Origin: Weissella viridescens | Lineage (GTDB): Bacteria; Bacillota; Bacilli; Lactobacillales; Lactobacillaceae | Assembly (NCBI RefSeq): GCF_001437355.1 | Contig: NZ_JQBM01000002.1 | Span: 1-64,000 of the forward strand | Direction: 5' to 3' | DNA length: 64,000 nucleotides | In this document: piece after piece, positions 37,555 to 47,102 of the stretch | Layout of the letters: the number at the start of each line of letters is the position of its first letter | Numbering within the stretch: position 1 is the first letter of the stretch | Notes under the pieces: generated by a model | What the model saw: the letters and a program-made list of their open reading frames with translations, nothing else | Databases searched by the model: none | Told to the model about the DNA's origin: nothing | Program-made: the position numbers and the translations under genes

Positions 37555-38409
37555 ATGGTTGATTCAGCGTTTTCAATAGAACAAAATGAAGAAATTTCAG
37601 CAAGATGTGCACAAGAAAAGTCACACCTTGGTCAATTGACCGATAAGCGTAAGTTTTTGTGCAATGGTTGTGGAGTTAAACTAACTTGTATTAATTGGGG
37701 AAAGAACCCCTCAAATATCAAACGATGTTATTTTACCCCTACGGATAGAAACGTACTACACTACTTAGATTGTCCAAAAATTGATAGTGTTGAACGAAAA
37801 TCTCAGATAAAAAAAGAATCAGATATGGCTACAAATTTGATCCAAACTGGAAATGAAATTAATATGTGTGTATCTAAAGAAAAGGCAATTTCAAATATTA
37901 TTGATGAGAGTATTAATTCATCAATGATGAATGTCACTAGAAGTAAAAACACACAGATAAATTCGCCAACTAAAACTTCAAAGAAAGCAAATTTATATTC
38001 ATTAGCAAGCTTTGTTGAACTATATGATAATCCAAAAATACAAAATGAAAGTACAATTATTAATGCTAGTGGAGAAAAAATGACTCTTAATGAACTATTT
38101 AAAGAGGCAAACGATTTAAATAATTCAAGTTCAAAAAGCATACATATTTTTTATGGAACTGGTAAGTTGGAAAAAATGTCAAAGAATAATGAAATACTGA
38201 TGATTAAATCTGATGACTTTCCGAAAACTATATTTGCTAATTTAAAATTGGTGGAGAGATTGAATGCTAATCTGATTAAGAAGTATCTTGGTACAGGAGA
38301 GAGAGTAAATGTTTATTTTAGAGGGCGGTATGACATGAATGATGAACATCCATATAAACCATTTCACGATGGAAAGGTCTATATGGATGTTTACTTTACA
38401 AATATGTGA
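37555..38409 (+). CDS. Zinc-ribbon protein of unknown function, paired with an Abi_C gene
   Basis: A 284-residue protein I do not recognise as a whole. The N-terminal 75 residues hold a probable zinc ribbon (FLCNGCGVKLTC, then HYLDCP) that recalls the N-terminus of CoiA-like proteins. The middle is Ser/Asn/Lys-rich; the C-terminal part (about 150-284) has alternating strands and helices with no known motif. The gene is clearly AT-richer than guaA and the LysM gene around it, an indication of transfer. It is followed after 31 bases by the Abi_C gene with no terminator between. Confidence 0.6.
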   Translation: MVDSAFSIEQNEEISARCAQEKSHLGQLTDKRKFLCNGCGVKLTCINWGKNPSNIKRCYFTPTDRNVLHYLDCPKIDSVERKSQIKKESDMATNLIQTGNEINMCVSKEKAISNIIDESINSSMMNVTRSKNTQINSPTKTSKKANLYSLASFVELYDNPKIQNESTIINASGEKMTLNELFKEANDLNNSSSKSIHIFYGTGKLEKMSKNNEILMIKSDDFPKTIFANLKLVERLNANLIKKYLGTGERVNVYFRGRYDMNDEHPYKPFHDGKVYMDVYFTNM

Positions 38410-38440
38410 CTAAAAATGATGTGGGAGTGGGGCCATTGTT

Positions 38441-39316
38441 GTGGGAGAAAAAAATTTTGACTTACTACAAACAAAAGAGATTGAAGAAATACTAAATGGG
38501 GATAGAGGGACCTTTCCGTATTTATCAGGACAGTCAATCCTTGGTAAAGGTAAAAAGTTTGGGGCAGTTATGCCGAAAGAAGTTGGGATGAAATCAAGAT
38601 GGCAGTTGATGGAGAAACTTCTACAAGAGATGGCTCGTCTCGATAAAACAGAGGTGTTTCTTGCTGATTTAGTTTCAAAAGTTGCTTTGAAAGATAGAAT
38701 AGAAAATGCAAAAGATGCAAATTTTGAAATTAACCCTTATGAAAAAATGTCGACGGAACAAATTTATAGATCATTAAGACATGATGCATTGGCGGATTTA
38801 AATAATCAACTATTCTTTTCGGGTTATAAGCTATTCGATCATGGGAGTTTTATTGAAATTATCTACCTAACTGAGACACCCAAAATTGAAGTACCAAAAA
38901 ATATAATTACTAATGATTTTGTTCAGAATGTTTTGGATAACGGTGAAAAGGATTTAAAAAATGGGGATTTTGCTAGTGTAGTAACAAAATCAAAGACAAT
39001 ATTAGAATCAATTTTTCGGCAAATATTAGATGGTGCTGGTAAAAGCTATTCTAAAAGTCCAAATTTGAAGGAATATCAAAGTAAGGTGTCGGAATTATTA
39101 AATATGAAATATTCTGACGACTGGAATTCAAGAGTTAGAAATATGGTGTCTTCGTTAAATAAGTTAGTGGATAGTATTAGTGAATTAAGAAATAAGGATA
39201 GTGATGCACATGGTAGAACTAAGATAGTAAATATTGATGCAGCTGAAGCTGAGTTATTATTAAATACATCAATTTCGTTGGCCATATATTATCTGCGAGT
39301 AGCAGATAGAAAATAA
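38441..39316 (+). CDS. Abortive-infection C-terminal-domain (Abi_C) protein
   Basis: A 291-residue protein. The C-terminal 110 residues match the Abi_C pattern: SVVTKSKTILESIFRQIL, SSLNKLVDSISELRNK and SDAHGR, then a helical end. Such domains occur in phage-defence proteins and are HEPN-like, which would suggest ribonuclease activity. The N-terminal 150 residues are unassigned. It starts with GTG 38441 after GGGAGTGGGG. It probably forms an operon with the upstream zinc-ribbon gene; both are AT-rich. Confidence 0.75.
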   Translation: MGEKNFDLLQTKEIEEILNGDRGTFPYLSGQSILGKGKKFGAVMPKEVGMKSRWQLMEKLLQEMARLDKTEVFLADLVSKVALKDRIENAKDANFEINPYEKMSTEQIYRSLRHDALADLNNQLFFSGYKLFDHGSFIEIIYLTETPKIEVPKNIITNDFVQNVLDNGEKDLKNGDFASVVTKSKTILESIFRQILDGAGKSYSKSPNLKEYQSKVSELLNMKYSDDWNSRVRNMVSSLNKLVDSISELRNKDSDAHGRTKIVNIDAAEAELLLNTSISLAIYYLRVADRK

Positions 39317-39347
39317 AAAGCGCAGGGCCTCAGACCTTGCGCTTTTT
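39315..39347. terminator. Bidirectional terminator
   Basis: AAAAAGCGCAGGG / CCTTGCGCTTTTT stem between the convergent Abi_C and guaA genes. Confidence 0.88.
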
Positions 39348-39352
39348 ATTTA

Positions 39353-40906
39353 TTATTCCCACTCAACGGTTGCTGGTGGCTTAGCTGTAATATCGTAGAC
39401 GACGCGGTTAATGTGGTCGACTTCGTTGACGATTCGACGAGAAATCTCGTTCAAGATGTCCCATGGAATGCGTGCAAATTCAGCAGTCATACCGTCAACA
39501 GATGTGATGGCACGAATAGCAATTGTGTAATCGTAAGTACGGATATCACCCATGACACCAACTGAACGAACGCCAGTTAGCACCGTGAAGTATTGCCAGA
39601 TTTCGTCTTCAAGACCATGCTTGGCAACTTCTTCGCGCAAGATGGCATCAGATTCACGGACAATTTCTAGCTTGTCTTCTGTGATGTCACCAAGGACACG
39701 AATACCAAGTCCAGGACCTGGGAATGGTTGACGCCAAACAAGTTCATGAGGAATGCCAAGCTTCTCACCAAGTTCACGCACTTCATCCTTGAAGAGTGTG
39801 TTCAATGGTTCGATTAGTTGGAATTGCATGTCTTCAGGCAATCCACCAACGTTGTGGTGTGACTTGATTGTTTGAGCAGTGTCAGTACCTGATTCGATAA
39901 CATCAGTGTACAAAGTACCTTGAGCCAAGAAATCAATACCATCAAGCTTAGTAGCTTCTTCATCGAAAACTTGGATGAATTCGTTACCGATAATCTTACG
40001 CTTCTCTTCAGGATCAGAAACGCCAGCTAACTTGTCAAGGAAACGATCTTGGGCGTCGACCTTAATGATATTAAGACCAAACTTACCTCCAAGGGCTTCC
40101 ATAACTTCGTTAGCTTCGTTTTTACGGAGCAAACCGTGATCAACGAAGATTGAAACTAATTGGTCACCAATGGCGCGTTGTAACAAAACACCAACGACAG
40201 ATGAGTCAACTCCACCTGAAAGACCTAGAAGGACCTTCTTGTCGCCAACCTTATCACGGATTGCTTGAAGTTGTTCTTCGATGAAGTCATCCATTGACCA
40301 TGTACGATCAGCATGGACAGCGTTATCGATGAAGTTTTCAAGAATCTTCATACCGTTTTCAGTTTGGCGGACTTCAGGGTGGAATTGTACACCGTAAAAG
40401 TTATGCTCACGGTCTTCCATAGCAGCAAATGGCGTTTGCTCAGAAGTGGCCGCGACCTTAAAGCCATCGGGAATTGCTTCGATCTTGTCACCGTGTGACA
40501 TCAAAACAGTTTGTTCCTCAGGTGTGTCGGCAAAGAGCAAAGTCTCAGGATCGGTTACCTTAATGGTTGTTTCACCATATTCAGCAGTGTTGTCTGCCGC
40601 GATAACTTTACCACCTGGAAGCATGTGGGCCATTAATTGCATACCATAACATACCCCTAGAATTGGTAATCCAAGATTAAAAATCTCAGGGTCGATGGTG
40701 AAGGCATCTTCAGCGTAAACTGAGTTCGGTCCACCAGAGAAAATAATCCCCTTAGGATTGATTTCTTTGATTTGTTCCGCAGTCAAAGTATGTGGCTTAA
40801 GTTCTGAATACACACCCAATTCACGAATGCGTCGTGAAATGAGTTGGTTGTATTGTGAACCAAAATCCAATACGAGAATGGTGTCGTGTTGTTGTTCGTT
40901 CGCCAT
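39353..40906 (-). CDS. guaA: GMP synthase (glutamine-hydrolysing)
   Basis: Aminates XMP to GMP. The class I amidotransferase domain has the catalytic Cys in GVCYGMQLM and VQFHPEV; the ATP pyrophosphatase domain has the P-loop [10 protein letters not shown]; the C-terminal dimer domain ends [18 protein letters not shown]. The 517-residue product starts at ATG 40906 after AAGGAGG; the frame is open 16 codons further without an SD. The promoter TTGATT-16-TATAAT (40935-40962) is close; no purine riboswitch is visible. Confidence 0.97.
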   Translation of the reverse strand: MANEQQHDTILVLDFGSQYNQLISRRIRELGVYSELKPHTLTAEQIKEINPKGIIFSGGPNSVYAEDAFTIDPEIFNLGLPILGVCYGMQLMAHMLPGGKVIAADNTAEYGETTIKVTDPETLLFADTPEEQTVLMSHGDKIEAIPDGFKVAATSEQTPFAAMEDREHNFYGVQFHPEVRQTENGMKILENFIDNAVHADRTWSMDDFIEEQLQAIRDKVGDKKVLLGLSGGVDSSVVGVLLQRAIGDQLVSIFVDHGLLRKNEANEVMEALGGKFGLNIIKVDAQDRFLDKLAGVSDPEEKRKIIGNEFIQVFDEEATKLDGIDFLAQGTLYTDVIESGTDTAQTIKSHHNVGGLPEDMQFQLIEPLNTLFKDEVRELGEKLGIPHELVWRQPFPGPGLGIRVLGDITEDKLEIVRESDAILREEVAKHGLEDEIWQYFTVLTGVRSVGVMGDIRTYDYTIAIRAITSVDGMTAEFARIPWDILNEISRRIVNEVDHINRVVYDITAKPPATVEWE

Positions 40907-41121
40907 GGTGGCCTCCTTTTTAATAATTGTCTTTATTATACGGGAATGACGCAAATAATCAATGTTGATTTTTGCGATAGTTCGGCGGTTTATCGCAATT
41001 TTGTTTTAAGTTTGTCTTGGTTTTAATATAATGAATGATGATAGCGAATTACTGATGAATTGAATTATGATTTTTATCACCCGTTGTCCATTAATTTGTA
41101 AAAACGAAAAGAGGAAACACA

Positions 41122-41631
41122 ATGTTAGGTGTTGAACGGCAACAAGCCATTAAAACAGAATTAATTGCAGCTGAAACGCCCATTAGCGCGAACACATTTG
41201 CCAAAAAATTCGGCGTATCACGACAAACAATTGTGGGAGATATTGCGTTGTTGCGCGCCGCAGGTGAAGAAATTGTTTCAACGACGCAAGGGTACCGTTA
41301 TCAACCAGGATATGCTTACAGCCAAATTGTAGTTGTTCAACATAATGCAGAGCAAATGGAAGCTGAATTGATGGCTTTAGTAGATGTGGGTGTCACTATA
41401 CAAGACGTCCAAGTTGAACATCCACTGTATGGTTTACTCAAAGGGGAGTTAGCGCTTGACTCACGCGAAACGGTGGAACATTTTTTGAAACAATACCACA
41501 CCAGTCAAGGCGCCTTGTTATCTTCTTTGACGAGTGGGTTGCATATGCACACGCTAAAATACGATCAACCAGAACAATTAGTCCAAGCCAAGGCTAAGTT
41601 GGCAGAATTAGGGATACTCTACGAAAACTAG
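41122..41631 (+). CDS. niaR: Niacin-responsive repressor NiaR
   Basis: A 169-residue repressor with an N-terminal winged helix (ANTFAKKFGVSRQTIVGDIALLR) and a 3H domain whose histidines lie in VEHPLYG, VEHFLKQYH and LHMHTLKY. The family binds nicotinate together with a metal and shuts off NAD-precursor uptake. It sits directly upstream of the nicotinate transporter gene, with an inverted-repeat operator between them. SD GAGGAAA. Confidence 0.9.
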   Translation: MLGVERQQAIKTELIAAETPISANTFAKKFGVSRQTIVGDIALLRAAGEEIVSTTQGYRYQPGYAYSQIVVVQHNAEQMEAELMALVDVGVTIQDVQVEHPLYGLLKGELALDSRETVEHFLKQYHTSQGALLSSLTSGLHMHTLKYDQPEQLVQAKAKLAELGILYEN

Positions 41632-41632
41632 G

Positions 41633-41686
41633 TTGACAAGACACCCCTGTACTTGCTATTATTTTTCCTGTTGTTAGGGTGTCTTG
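41633..41686 (+). promoter_or_regulatory. niaP promoter with NiaR operator
   Basis: -35 TTGACA (41633-41638), 18 bases, -10 TATTAT (41657-41662). The exact inverted repeat CAAGACACCC (41637-41646) / GGGTGTCTTG (41677-41686) brackets the -10 and overlaps the -35, ideal for repression. The half-site GACACC-type sequence fits known NiaR sites. Confidence 0.8.
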
Positions 41687-41722
41687 ACACCTAAAAATGG
41701 GAGCTATTTTAGGAGTAGGGTA

Positions 41723-42919
41723 ATGAATAAAAGAATTGGGAAACTGCTGTCGGTGACTGGCTGTGCTTGGTTATTTGATGCAATGGATGTGGGATTGCTA
41801 TCATTTATTCTAGTAGCGGTTCAAAAAGATTGGGGCTTGTCCCAAGTGCAAGTTGGGTGGATTGGTTCGGTCAATTCAATTGGATTGGCAATTGGGGCAG
41901 TCGTTTTCGGCGCTTTGGCCGATACAAAAGGGCGTAAGTTGATGTTAATGGTGACATTGCTGACATTCTCAATTGCGACTGGGTTGTCGGCGTTTGCGAC
42001 CGGCTACATCATGTTTATGATCTTACGTTTCTTTGTTGGCTTAGGACCTGGTGGAGAGTTGCCAGTTGCATCAACTTTGGTAGCGGAACGCGTACCGAAT
42101 AATATTCGTGGACGTGTGATTGTGTTGCTTGAAAGTTTTTGGGCTGTGGGTTGGTTAGTAGCTAGCTTACTAGCGTACTTCGTGATTCCCAAGTATGGTT
42201 GGCGAATTACGTTGATTATTGCATCGTTGACCGCCTTTTATGTCTTAGTTTTGCGCCGTCATTTGCCAGATGATGAAGATAGCGTTAAAGAAACGACGCA
42301 TGCAGACAGTATTAGTATTGCACAACGTTTTAAAATGTTATTCCAAGGAGCATATCGCAAACAAACCATTATGTTGTGGATTGTTTGGTTCATGATTATG
42401 TTCTCATATTATGGCATCTTCCTTTGGCTACCAAATGTTTTGATTGGTAAAGGGTTCAGCATGGTGAATAGCTTCGGTTATGTTGTTATTATGACGCTGG
42501 CCCAATTACCAGGATACTTTACAGCAGCTTGGTTGGTCGAGAAGTGGGGGCGTAAGTCAGTTTTGGCCTTGTTCCTAACAGGAACTGCCATTAGTGCTTT
42601 TGCCTTTGGATTTGCGACAACGTTGCCAATGGTCCTAATTTCAGGAATGCTATTGTCATTCTTTAATTTGGGCGCTTGGGGTGTCTTGTATGCTTACACG
42701 CCAGAACTTTATCCTGCTTCAGTTCGTGCAACTGCAAATGGAGCAGCAGAAGGGTTCGGTCGCCTAGGAGGTATTCTCGGACCACTCGCAATTGGGGTGT
42801 TTTTGAGTCACAGTATGTCATTTGTTGGTATCTTTAGTGTCTTTAGTATCGCCATTGTGATTGCTGTGATTGCCATTCTAACCTTGGGACACGAAACGCG
42901 TGGTGTTGAACTCGAATAA
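41723..42919 (+). CDS. niaP: Nicotinate transporter, MFS family
   Basis: A 12-segment major facilitator of 398 residues. The loop GALADTKGRKLM (segments 2-3) and GLGPGGELPVASTLVAERVP (segment 4-5 region) match the NiaP group. It lies after NiaR with a NiaR-type operator, which supports niacin as substrate. ATG 41723 follows AGGAG; an in-frame upstream start lies within the operator. Confidence 0.88.
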   Translation: MNKRIGKLLSVTGCAWLFDAMDVGLLSFILVAVQKDWGLSQVQVGWIGSVNSIGLAIGAVVFGALADTKGRKLMLMVTLLTFSIATGLSAFATGYIMFMILRFFVGLGPGGELPVASTLVAERVPNNIRGRVIVLLESFWAVGWLVASLLAYFVIPKYGWRITLIIASLTAFYVLVLRRHLPDDEDSVKETTHADSISIAQRFKMLFQGAYRKQTIMLWIVWFMIMFSYYGIFLWLPNVLIGKGFSMVNSFGYVVIMTLAQLPGYFTAAWLVEKWGRKSVLALFLTGTAISAFAFGFATTLPMVLISGMLLSFFNLGAWGVLYAYTPELYPASVRATANGAAEGFGRLGGILGPLAIGVFLSHSMSFVGIFSVFSIAIVIAVIAILTLGHETRGVELE

Positions 42920-42922
42920 AAT

Positions 42923-42962
42923 AAAAAAGCAGATACGTCCAGTCGGTACGTACCTGCTTTTT
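42923..42962. terminator. Bidirectional terminator
   Basis: Imperfect stem AAAAAGCAG(A)TACGT / ACGTA(CC)TGCTTTTT between convergent niaP and the transglycosylase gene. Confidence 0.8.
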
Positions 42963-42970
42963 ATTCGCCT

Positions 42971-43711
42971 TTAACTTGGTTGAACGAGGCCATGCTTGAT
43001 ATCAACTTTAGTCGCTTGCTTGTATTGACTTTCTGAAATCTCACCATTATTAAACATCGAAAGTAAGACAATATCACGACGTTCTTTAACTGTTTTTGGA
43101 CTTGTATACAAATTGTAGACAGATGGACTCTGGCCCAGCCCAGCGATGGTGGATTGCTGATCTAGACTTAAAGCTTTAAGTGGTTTTTGGTAATAGAACT
43201 GTGAGATGGTTTCAGCACCATACTTGTTGTAACCTTCATAAATCTTATTCACATAAAATTCAAAAATTTGATTCTTAGAGTAGACCTTGTTGAGATGATA
43301 AGCTAAATAAAGTTCTTGGATTTTACGTTTTGGTGTGGGTTCAGCGTCGTTTTTGAACGCCGTTAATTTAACTAGCTGCTGGGTGATTGAGGAACCACCA
43401 CGACCAACACCATGACCAAATAGTGCTTTAATGTTACTCTCAACCAATGCTTTTACACCGTCGGAATTGATACCATTGTTTGTCTCGAAGGTAGCATCTT
43501 CGGTTGAAACCACAGCTTGGCGGTAACGGTCAGGAATGTCGGCTGATTTAATATAGGTTTGTTCACCTTCAGGATTAGCTTTTGCTTTTAGTTCAGCAGT
43601 TGTAATGGTGGGTGCATCATCGATGGTGATCCAAACGTAGATTCCGCCTGCGACGGCGGCTAAAACGAAAAGTAAGATGAATAATTTAAATAGTCGTTTA
43701 ATAATCCGCAT
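42971..43711 (-). CDS. Monofunctional peptidoglycan glycosyltransferase (GT51)
   Basis: A 246-residue membrane-anchored enzyme that polymerises lipid II. One N-terminal membrane segment is followed by the GT51 motifs STEDATFETNNG, GGSSITQQLVK, PKRKIQELYLA, and YVNKIYEGYNKYG. Motif 1 is usually EDxxFxxHxG; here Asn replaces His. The ATG at 43711 follows AAGAGG; an ATG five codons upstream has no SD. Confidence 0.9.
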   Translation of the reverse strand: MRIIKRLFKLFILLFVLAAVAGGIYVWITIDDAPTITTAELKAKANPEGEQTYIKSADIPDRYRQAVVSTEDATFETNNGINSDGVKALVESNIKALFGHGVGRGGSSITQQLVKLTAFKNDAEPTPKRKIQELYLAYHLNKVYSKNQIFEFYVNKIYEGYNKYGAETISQFYYQKPLKALSLDQQSTIAGLGQSPSVYNLYTSPKTVKERRDIVLLSMFNNGEISESQYKQATKVDIKHGLVQPS

Positions 43712-43846
43712 GGGAAACCTCTTCATATTTTATCGTTAATTTGCTTACAATTTATCATAACTTTTTTGATCGATATTTTAAAGGGAAAACCTGTGTTAGA
43801 ATAGGACTTAACAAATACGTAAGAAAGTGAATTTTTTGTAGAACGA

Positions 43847-45277
43847 ATGCCAGATTATAAGAAAAAAACGTACAACCAAAATCAACGTAATGCTAAGTCA
43901 AATCAAAAGCAAAATCAAGATGTCCAAGTGGAGGTGGGTGATAAGTTATTAATCACCATCAAACGACTTGGTATCAACGGAGAAGGAATCGGATACTATA
44001 AGCGTAAGATTACGTTTATTCCGAATGCTTTGCCTGGTGAGGTTGTCGATGTCGTTGTGACTGCTGTAAATCCAAAGTTTATTGAAGCTAGGATTCGAAA
44101 GTTTAAGCAAAAGTCACCTGATCGAATCGAACCACTAGATAATCAAGAAGTGGGCGGAACTGAGCTGGGTCACTTGCGTTATGAAAAACAGCTAGAATTT
44201 AAGCAAGATGTTATCCGACAAGCGTTGGAGAAATATCGTCCACGCGGTTATGAGGACTACGATTTGCGTCCAACGATTGGTATGGATGATCCAACTGGGT
44301 ACCGTAATAAAGCGCAATTCCCAATTCGTAAGCAAGGTGATCATCTAGCTGTAGGAATGTATAAGCCAAACTCACACGAGTTAGTCGATTTACCTGAGAT
44401 TTCAACACAGCATCCGGCTACTTTAAAAGTGGTACGGACAGTGCGTGATATCTTAGAAGAGCTAGAAGTACCCATCTACGATGAAAAGCAAAATTCTGGA
44501 ATCGTAAAAACTTTAATTGCGCGTGTTTCTGAATCCACAGGGGATGTCCAATTAACACTCGTGACAAACTCTCCAAAGTTGCCGAAGGCGCGTCAAATTA
44601 TTGAGCGTATCAATGCAGATTTACCTGAAGTTGTTTCAATTGATCAAAATATCAATAAGGGAAAGACATCATTAGTTTGGGGTGAAGAAACAAAGCATTT
44701 GTGGGGAACAGACTATATTACCGAGACAATCAATGGTAAGCAGTTTATGTTATCACCACGAGCCTTTTTGCAATTAAATCCTAAGCAAACCGAACGCTTG
44801 TATCAAGAAGCAATTAAGGCGCTTGATTTAACCCATGCAGATAAATTAGTTGATGCATATTCAGGAGTTGGAACAATCGGTTTGTCATTGGCTGATCAAG
44901 CTGGAGAAGTGCGGGGAATGGATACCGTTGCTGATGCAGTTTACGATGCGAATGAAAATGCTGAAGCTAATGAGATTGAAAATGCTGATTATTTCGTTGG
45001 TGAAGCGGAAGTCTTGATTCCAGAATGGGCTGACCAGGGTTGGGTCGCTGATGCAATGGTGGTTGACCCACCACGTACTGGACTTGGTGAAGCATTACGT
45101 GACACGATTTTGGATACTGAGCCAGAGAAGTTAGTCTATATCTCATGTAATGCCTCGACTTTGGCACGTGATTTAGAAGATTTGACTGAAGTGTATGATG
45201 TTGACTATATCCAGTCAATTGATATGTTCCCCCAAACAGCACGTTGGGAAGGGATTGTTAAGTTTACGCGTCGTTAA
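43847..45277 (+). CDS. rlmCD: 23S rRNA (uracil-5-)-methyltransferase RlmCD/RumA
   Basis: Methylates uracil in 23S rRNA; in Gram-positives one enzyme may do U747 and U1939. After a basic, Asn/Gln-rich tail comes a TRAM domain (about 30-90), then the SAM methyltransferase with VDAYSGVGTIGLSLA, VVDPPRTGLG and the catalytic Cys in YISCNASTLARD. The iron-sulfur cysteines of the E. coli enzyme are absent. 476 residues. Confidence 0.92.
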   Translation: MPDYKKKTYNQNQRNAKSNQKQNQDVQVEVGDKLLITIKRLGINGEGIGYYKRKITFIPNALPGEVVDVVVTAVNPKFIEARIRKFKQKSPDRIEPLDNQEVGGTELGHLRYEKQLEFKQDVIRQALEKYRPRGYEDYDLRPTIGMDDPTGYRNKAQFPIRKQGDHLAVGMYKPNSHELVDLPEISTQHPATLKVVRTVRDILEELEVPIYDEKQNSGIVKTLIARVSESTGDVQLTLVTNSPKLPKARQIIERINADLPEVVSIDQNINKGKTSLVWGEETKHLWGTDYITETINGKQFMLSPRAFLQLNPKQTERLYQEAIKALDLTHADKLVDAYSGVGTIGLSLADQAGEVRGMDTVADAVYDANENAEANEIENADYFVGEAEVLIPEWADQGWVADAMVVDPPRTGLGEALRDTILDTEPEKLVYISCNASTLARDLEDLTEVYDVDYIQSIDMFPQTARWEGIVKFTRR

Positions 45278-45293
45278 TGTTCCATGTGAAACA
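45278..45293. other. parS: parS-like site after rlmCD
   Basis: TGTTCCATGTGAAACA differs from the ParB consensus TGTTNCACGTGAAACA at one base. It starts at the rlmCD stop codon. Confidence 0.75.
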
Positions 45294-45332
45294 AAAACCG
45301 CCAACGTTATGCGTTAACGTTGGCGGTTTTTT
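45294..45332. terminator. Bidirectional terminator
   Basis: AAAACCGCCAACGTTA / TTAACGTTGGCGGTTTT around a short loop, between convergent rlmCD and the sirtuin-like gene. Confidence 0.92.
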
Positions 45333-45338
45333 ATTGTG

Positions 45339-46025
45339 TTAATTTTGAAGCCAATCACTTATATCAGTTGTGATTTGAGTGACGGGTACGTTATTTTGCA
45401 GCGGGTGTACGGGCTCCTGATTGACAACGAAAATATGTTCTAGTTTTTTTGCCCACAGGGTAAGTTGATTAACTGGAGCAACATTGAGTCGTGTCCCAAC
45501 AATGACGACATTTTTAGCTGTCTGCATCCAAGATAACGCTTGGTCCATCCCTTTGACGTTCTCACCATAAAAAACAATGTCAGGCAGAATCATTAGGTTA
45601 TCCTCTGTGTGTGGCAAATATTGATATTCTGTTTCGGACATCGAAACGGGTTGCCCATTTCGATCAATAAAATGGTCAATTGAACCGTGAATCTTTAACA
45701 GGTTATCGGCATTAATATGGGCTTGTTCCAATAAATTGTCGATATTTTGGCTGATGACTTTAATCCCTTGATGATGACTTAGGTCAGCAATCCACTGATG
45801 TCCTATGTTAGGCTGCGCAGTTTGATTCATTAAATACTTCACCATGAAGTCATGTTGTTCCCAATAGTGTTGGTAGTAAGCTTCGCGACTAAGTAAAGCT
45901 GATGTATCGAAATTTGCTTGGAGACTAGCAAAATCTTGAATGCCTGAGGCAGTTGATAACCCTGCTCCAATGATAAAAACAGTAGGACTTTTGGTAATGA
46001 TTTTTTCCATTTCTGAACGGTGCAT
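45339..46025 (-). CDS. Sir2-family protein without zinc cysteines
   Basis: A 228-residue sirtuin-like protein with the NAD-binding motifs FIIGAGLSTASGIQDF, VISQNIDNLL and the catalytic His in KIHGS. It contains no cysteine at all, so the four-Cys zinc site of canonical sirtuins is missing, and GI-DFR reads GIQDFA. An NAD-dependent deacylase or ADP-ribosyltransferase role is possible; no lipoate or macrodomain partner is adjacent. ATG 46025 (MHRSEMEK) with GGAAGG is preferred to a longer frame without SD. Confidence 0.8.
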   Translation of the reverse strand: MHRSEMEKIITKSPTVFIIGAGLSTASGIQDFASLQANFDTSALLSREAYYQHYWEQHDFMVKYLMNQTAQPNIGHQWIADLSHHQGIKVISQNIDNLLEQAHINADNLLKIHGSIDHFIDRNGQPVSMSETEYQYLPHTEDNLMILPDIVFYGENVKGMDQALSWMQTAKNVVIVGTRLNVAPVNQLTLWAKKLEHIFVVNQEPVHPLQNNVPVTQITTDISDWLQN

Positions 46026-46210
46026 TAGTGAACCTTCCTTTTCAATTGTTTTAGTGTGAATTTCTTCACGAGTGATGTTGAATTTTATTATATTCAGCGT
46101 TAACATAGTATTTGTAATTGATAATATTTTCACAATATCAGAAGAGAAATGAATTTATTCATGTTCACGCTTTAAATTAATCATATCACTAAAAATAGGA
46201 GGATTGGAAA

Positions 46211-47092
46211 ATGACATATCAAAAAGTAACAGTAGTTGGTGGTGGAACGCTTGGTTCACAGATTGCCTTCATGGCAGCTTTTTCTGGTAAGGATACCACA
46301 ATTTGGGGTCGTTCCGAAGGGTCACTTGAACGTGCTAAGGCACGGGTTGATCGTTGGGAAAATGAAGTGAAGGCTTACTATGATGCTGCAGATGCTGATA
46401 TTGAATCTGCTCGTGATCATCTCAACTATACGACGTCATTAGAAGATGCCTTAGCTGGAGCTGATTTAGTCATTGAAGCGTTGCCTGAAAATGTCGAAAC
46501 TAAGACCGACTTTTACGAGAAATTTGATAAGTTAGCCGATCCTGAAACCGTGGTAGTGACGAATTCATCAACGATGATGCCATCACAATTTGCCGAAACG
46601 ACAGGTCGTCCTGAGAAGTTCTTGGGATATCACTTCGCCAATGAAATCTGGAAGAATAACACAGCTGAAATCATGTCAGGTCCAGAGACTGACGCTACCC
46701 TTCCAGAAACATTGGAAGAGTTTTCTCGTGAGATTAAGATGGTTCCAATTATGGTTAAGAAAGAACAACCTGGTTATGTGTTGAATTCATTACTTGTGCC
46801 ATTCTTAGATGCCGGAACTGATCTCTGGGTTAGGGATGTAGCTGACCCAGAAACAGTTGATAAGACTTGGATGATTGGAACAGGTGCGCCCGTGGGACCA
46901 TTCGGTATCATGGATCTGGTCGGATTAAATACGGTATATGAAATTAATAAGGGTCGCCCAGATGAGAAGAGTCAGCATGCTGCTGAGAAGATTAAGGAGC
47001 GCATGGACCAAGGGCTAATTGGGCAAGAAACGGGGCAAGGATTCTACACGTATCCAAATCCGGCTTACCTTGAGGATGACTTTTTGAGCTAA
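46211..47092 (+). CDS. 3-hydroxyacyl-CoA dehydrogenase
   Basis: A 293-residue NAD-dependent dehydrogenase: Rossmann fold VTVVGGGTLGSQIA, substrate Ser in TNSSTMMPS, catalytic His/Glu in GYHFANEIWKNNTAEI, and C-terminal domain GAPVGPFGIMDLVGL. The nearest functions are 3-hydroxybutyryl-CoA or related hydroxyacid oxidation. No fatty-acid oxidation partners are nearby. AGGAGGattgg precedes the ATG. Confidence 0.88.
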   Translation: MTYQKVTVVGGGTLGSQIAFMAAFSGKDTTIWGRSEGSLERAKARVDRWENEVKAYYDAADADIESARDHLNYTTSLEDALAGADLVIEALPENVETKTDFYEKFDKLADPETVVVTNSSTMMPSQFAETTGRPEKFLGYHFANEIWKNNTAEIMSGPETDATLPETLEEFSREIKMVPIMVKKEQPGYVLNSLLVPFLDAGTDLWVRDVADPETVDKTWMIGTGAPVGPFGIMDLVGLNTVYEINKGRPDEKSQHAAEKIKERMDQGLIGQETGQGFYTYPNPAYLEDDFLS

Positions 47093-47102
47093 TAAAGAAA
47101 AG

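Noticed and set aside
40907-41000. Purine riboswitch before guaA
   Set aside because: The leader is only about 25 bases long and lacks the three-way-junction sequence.
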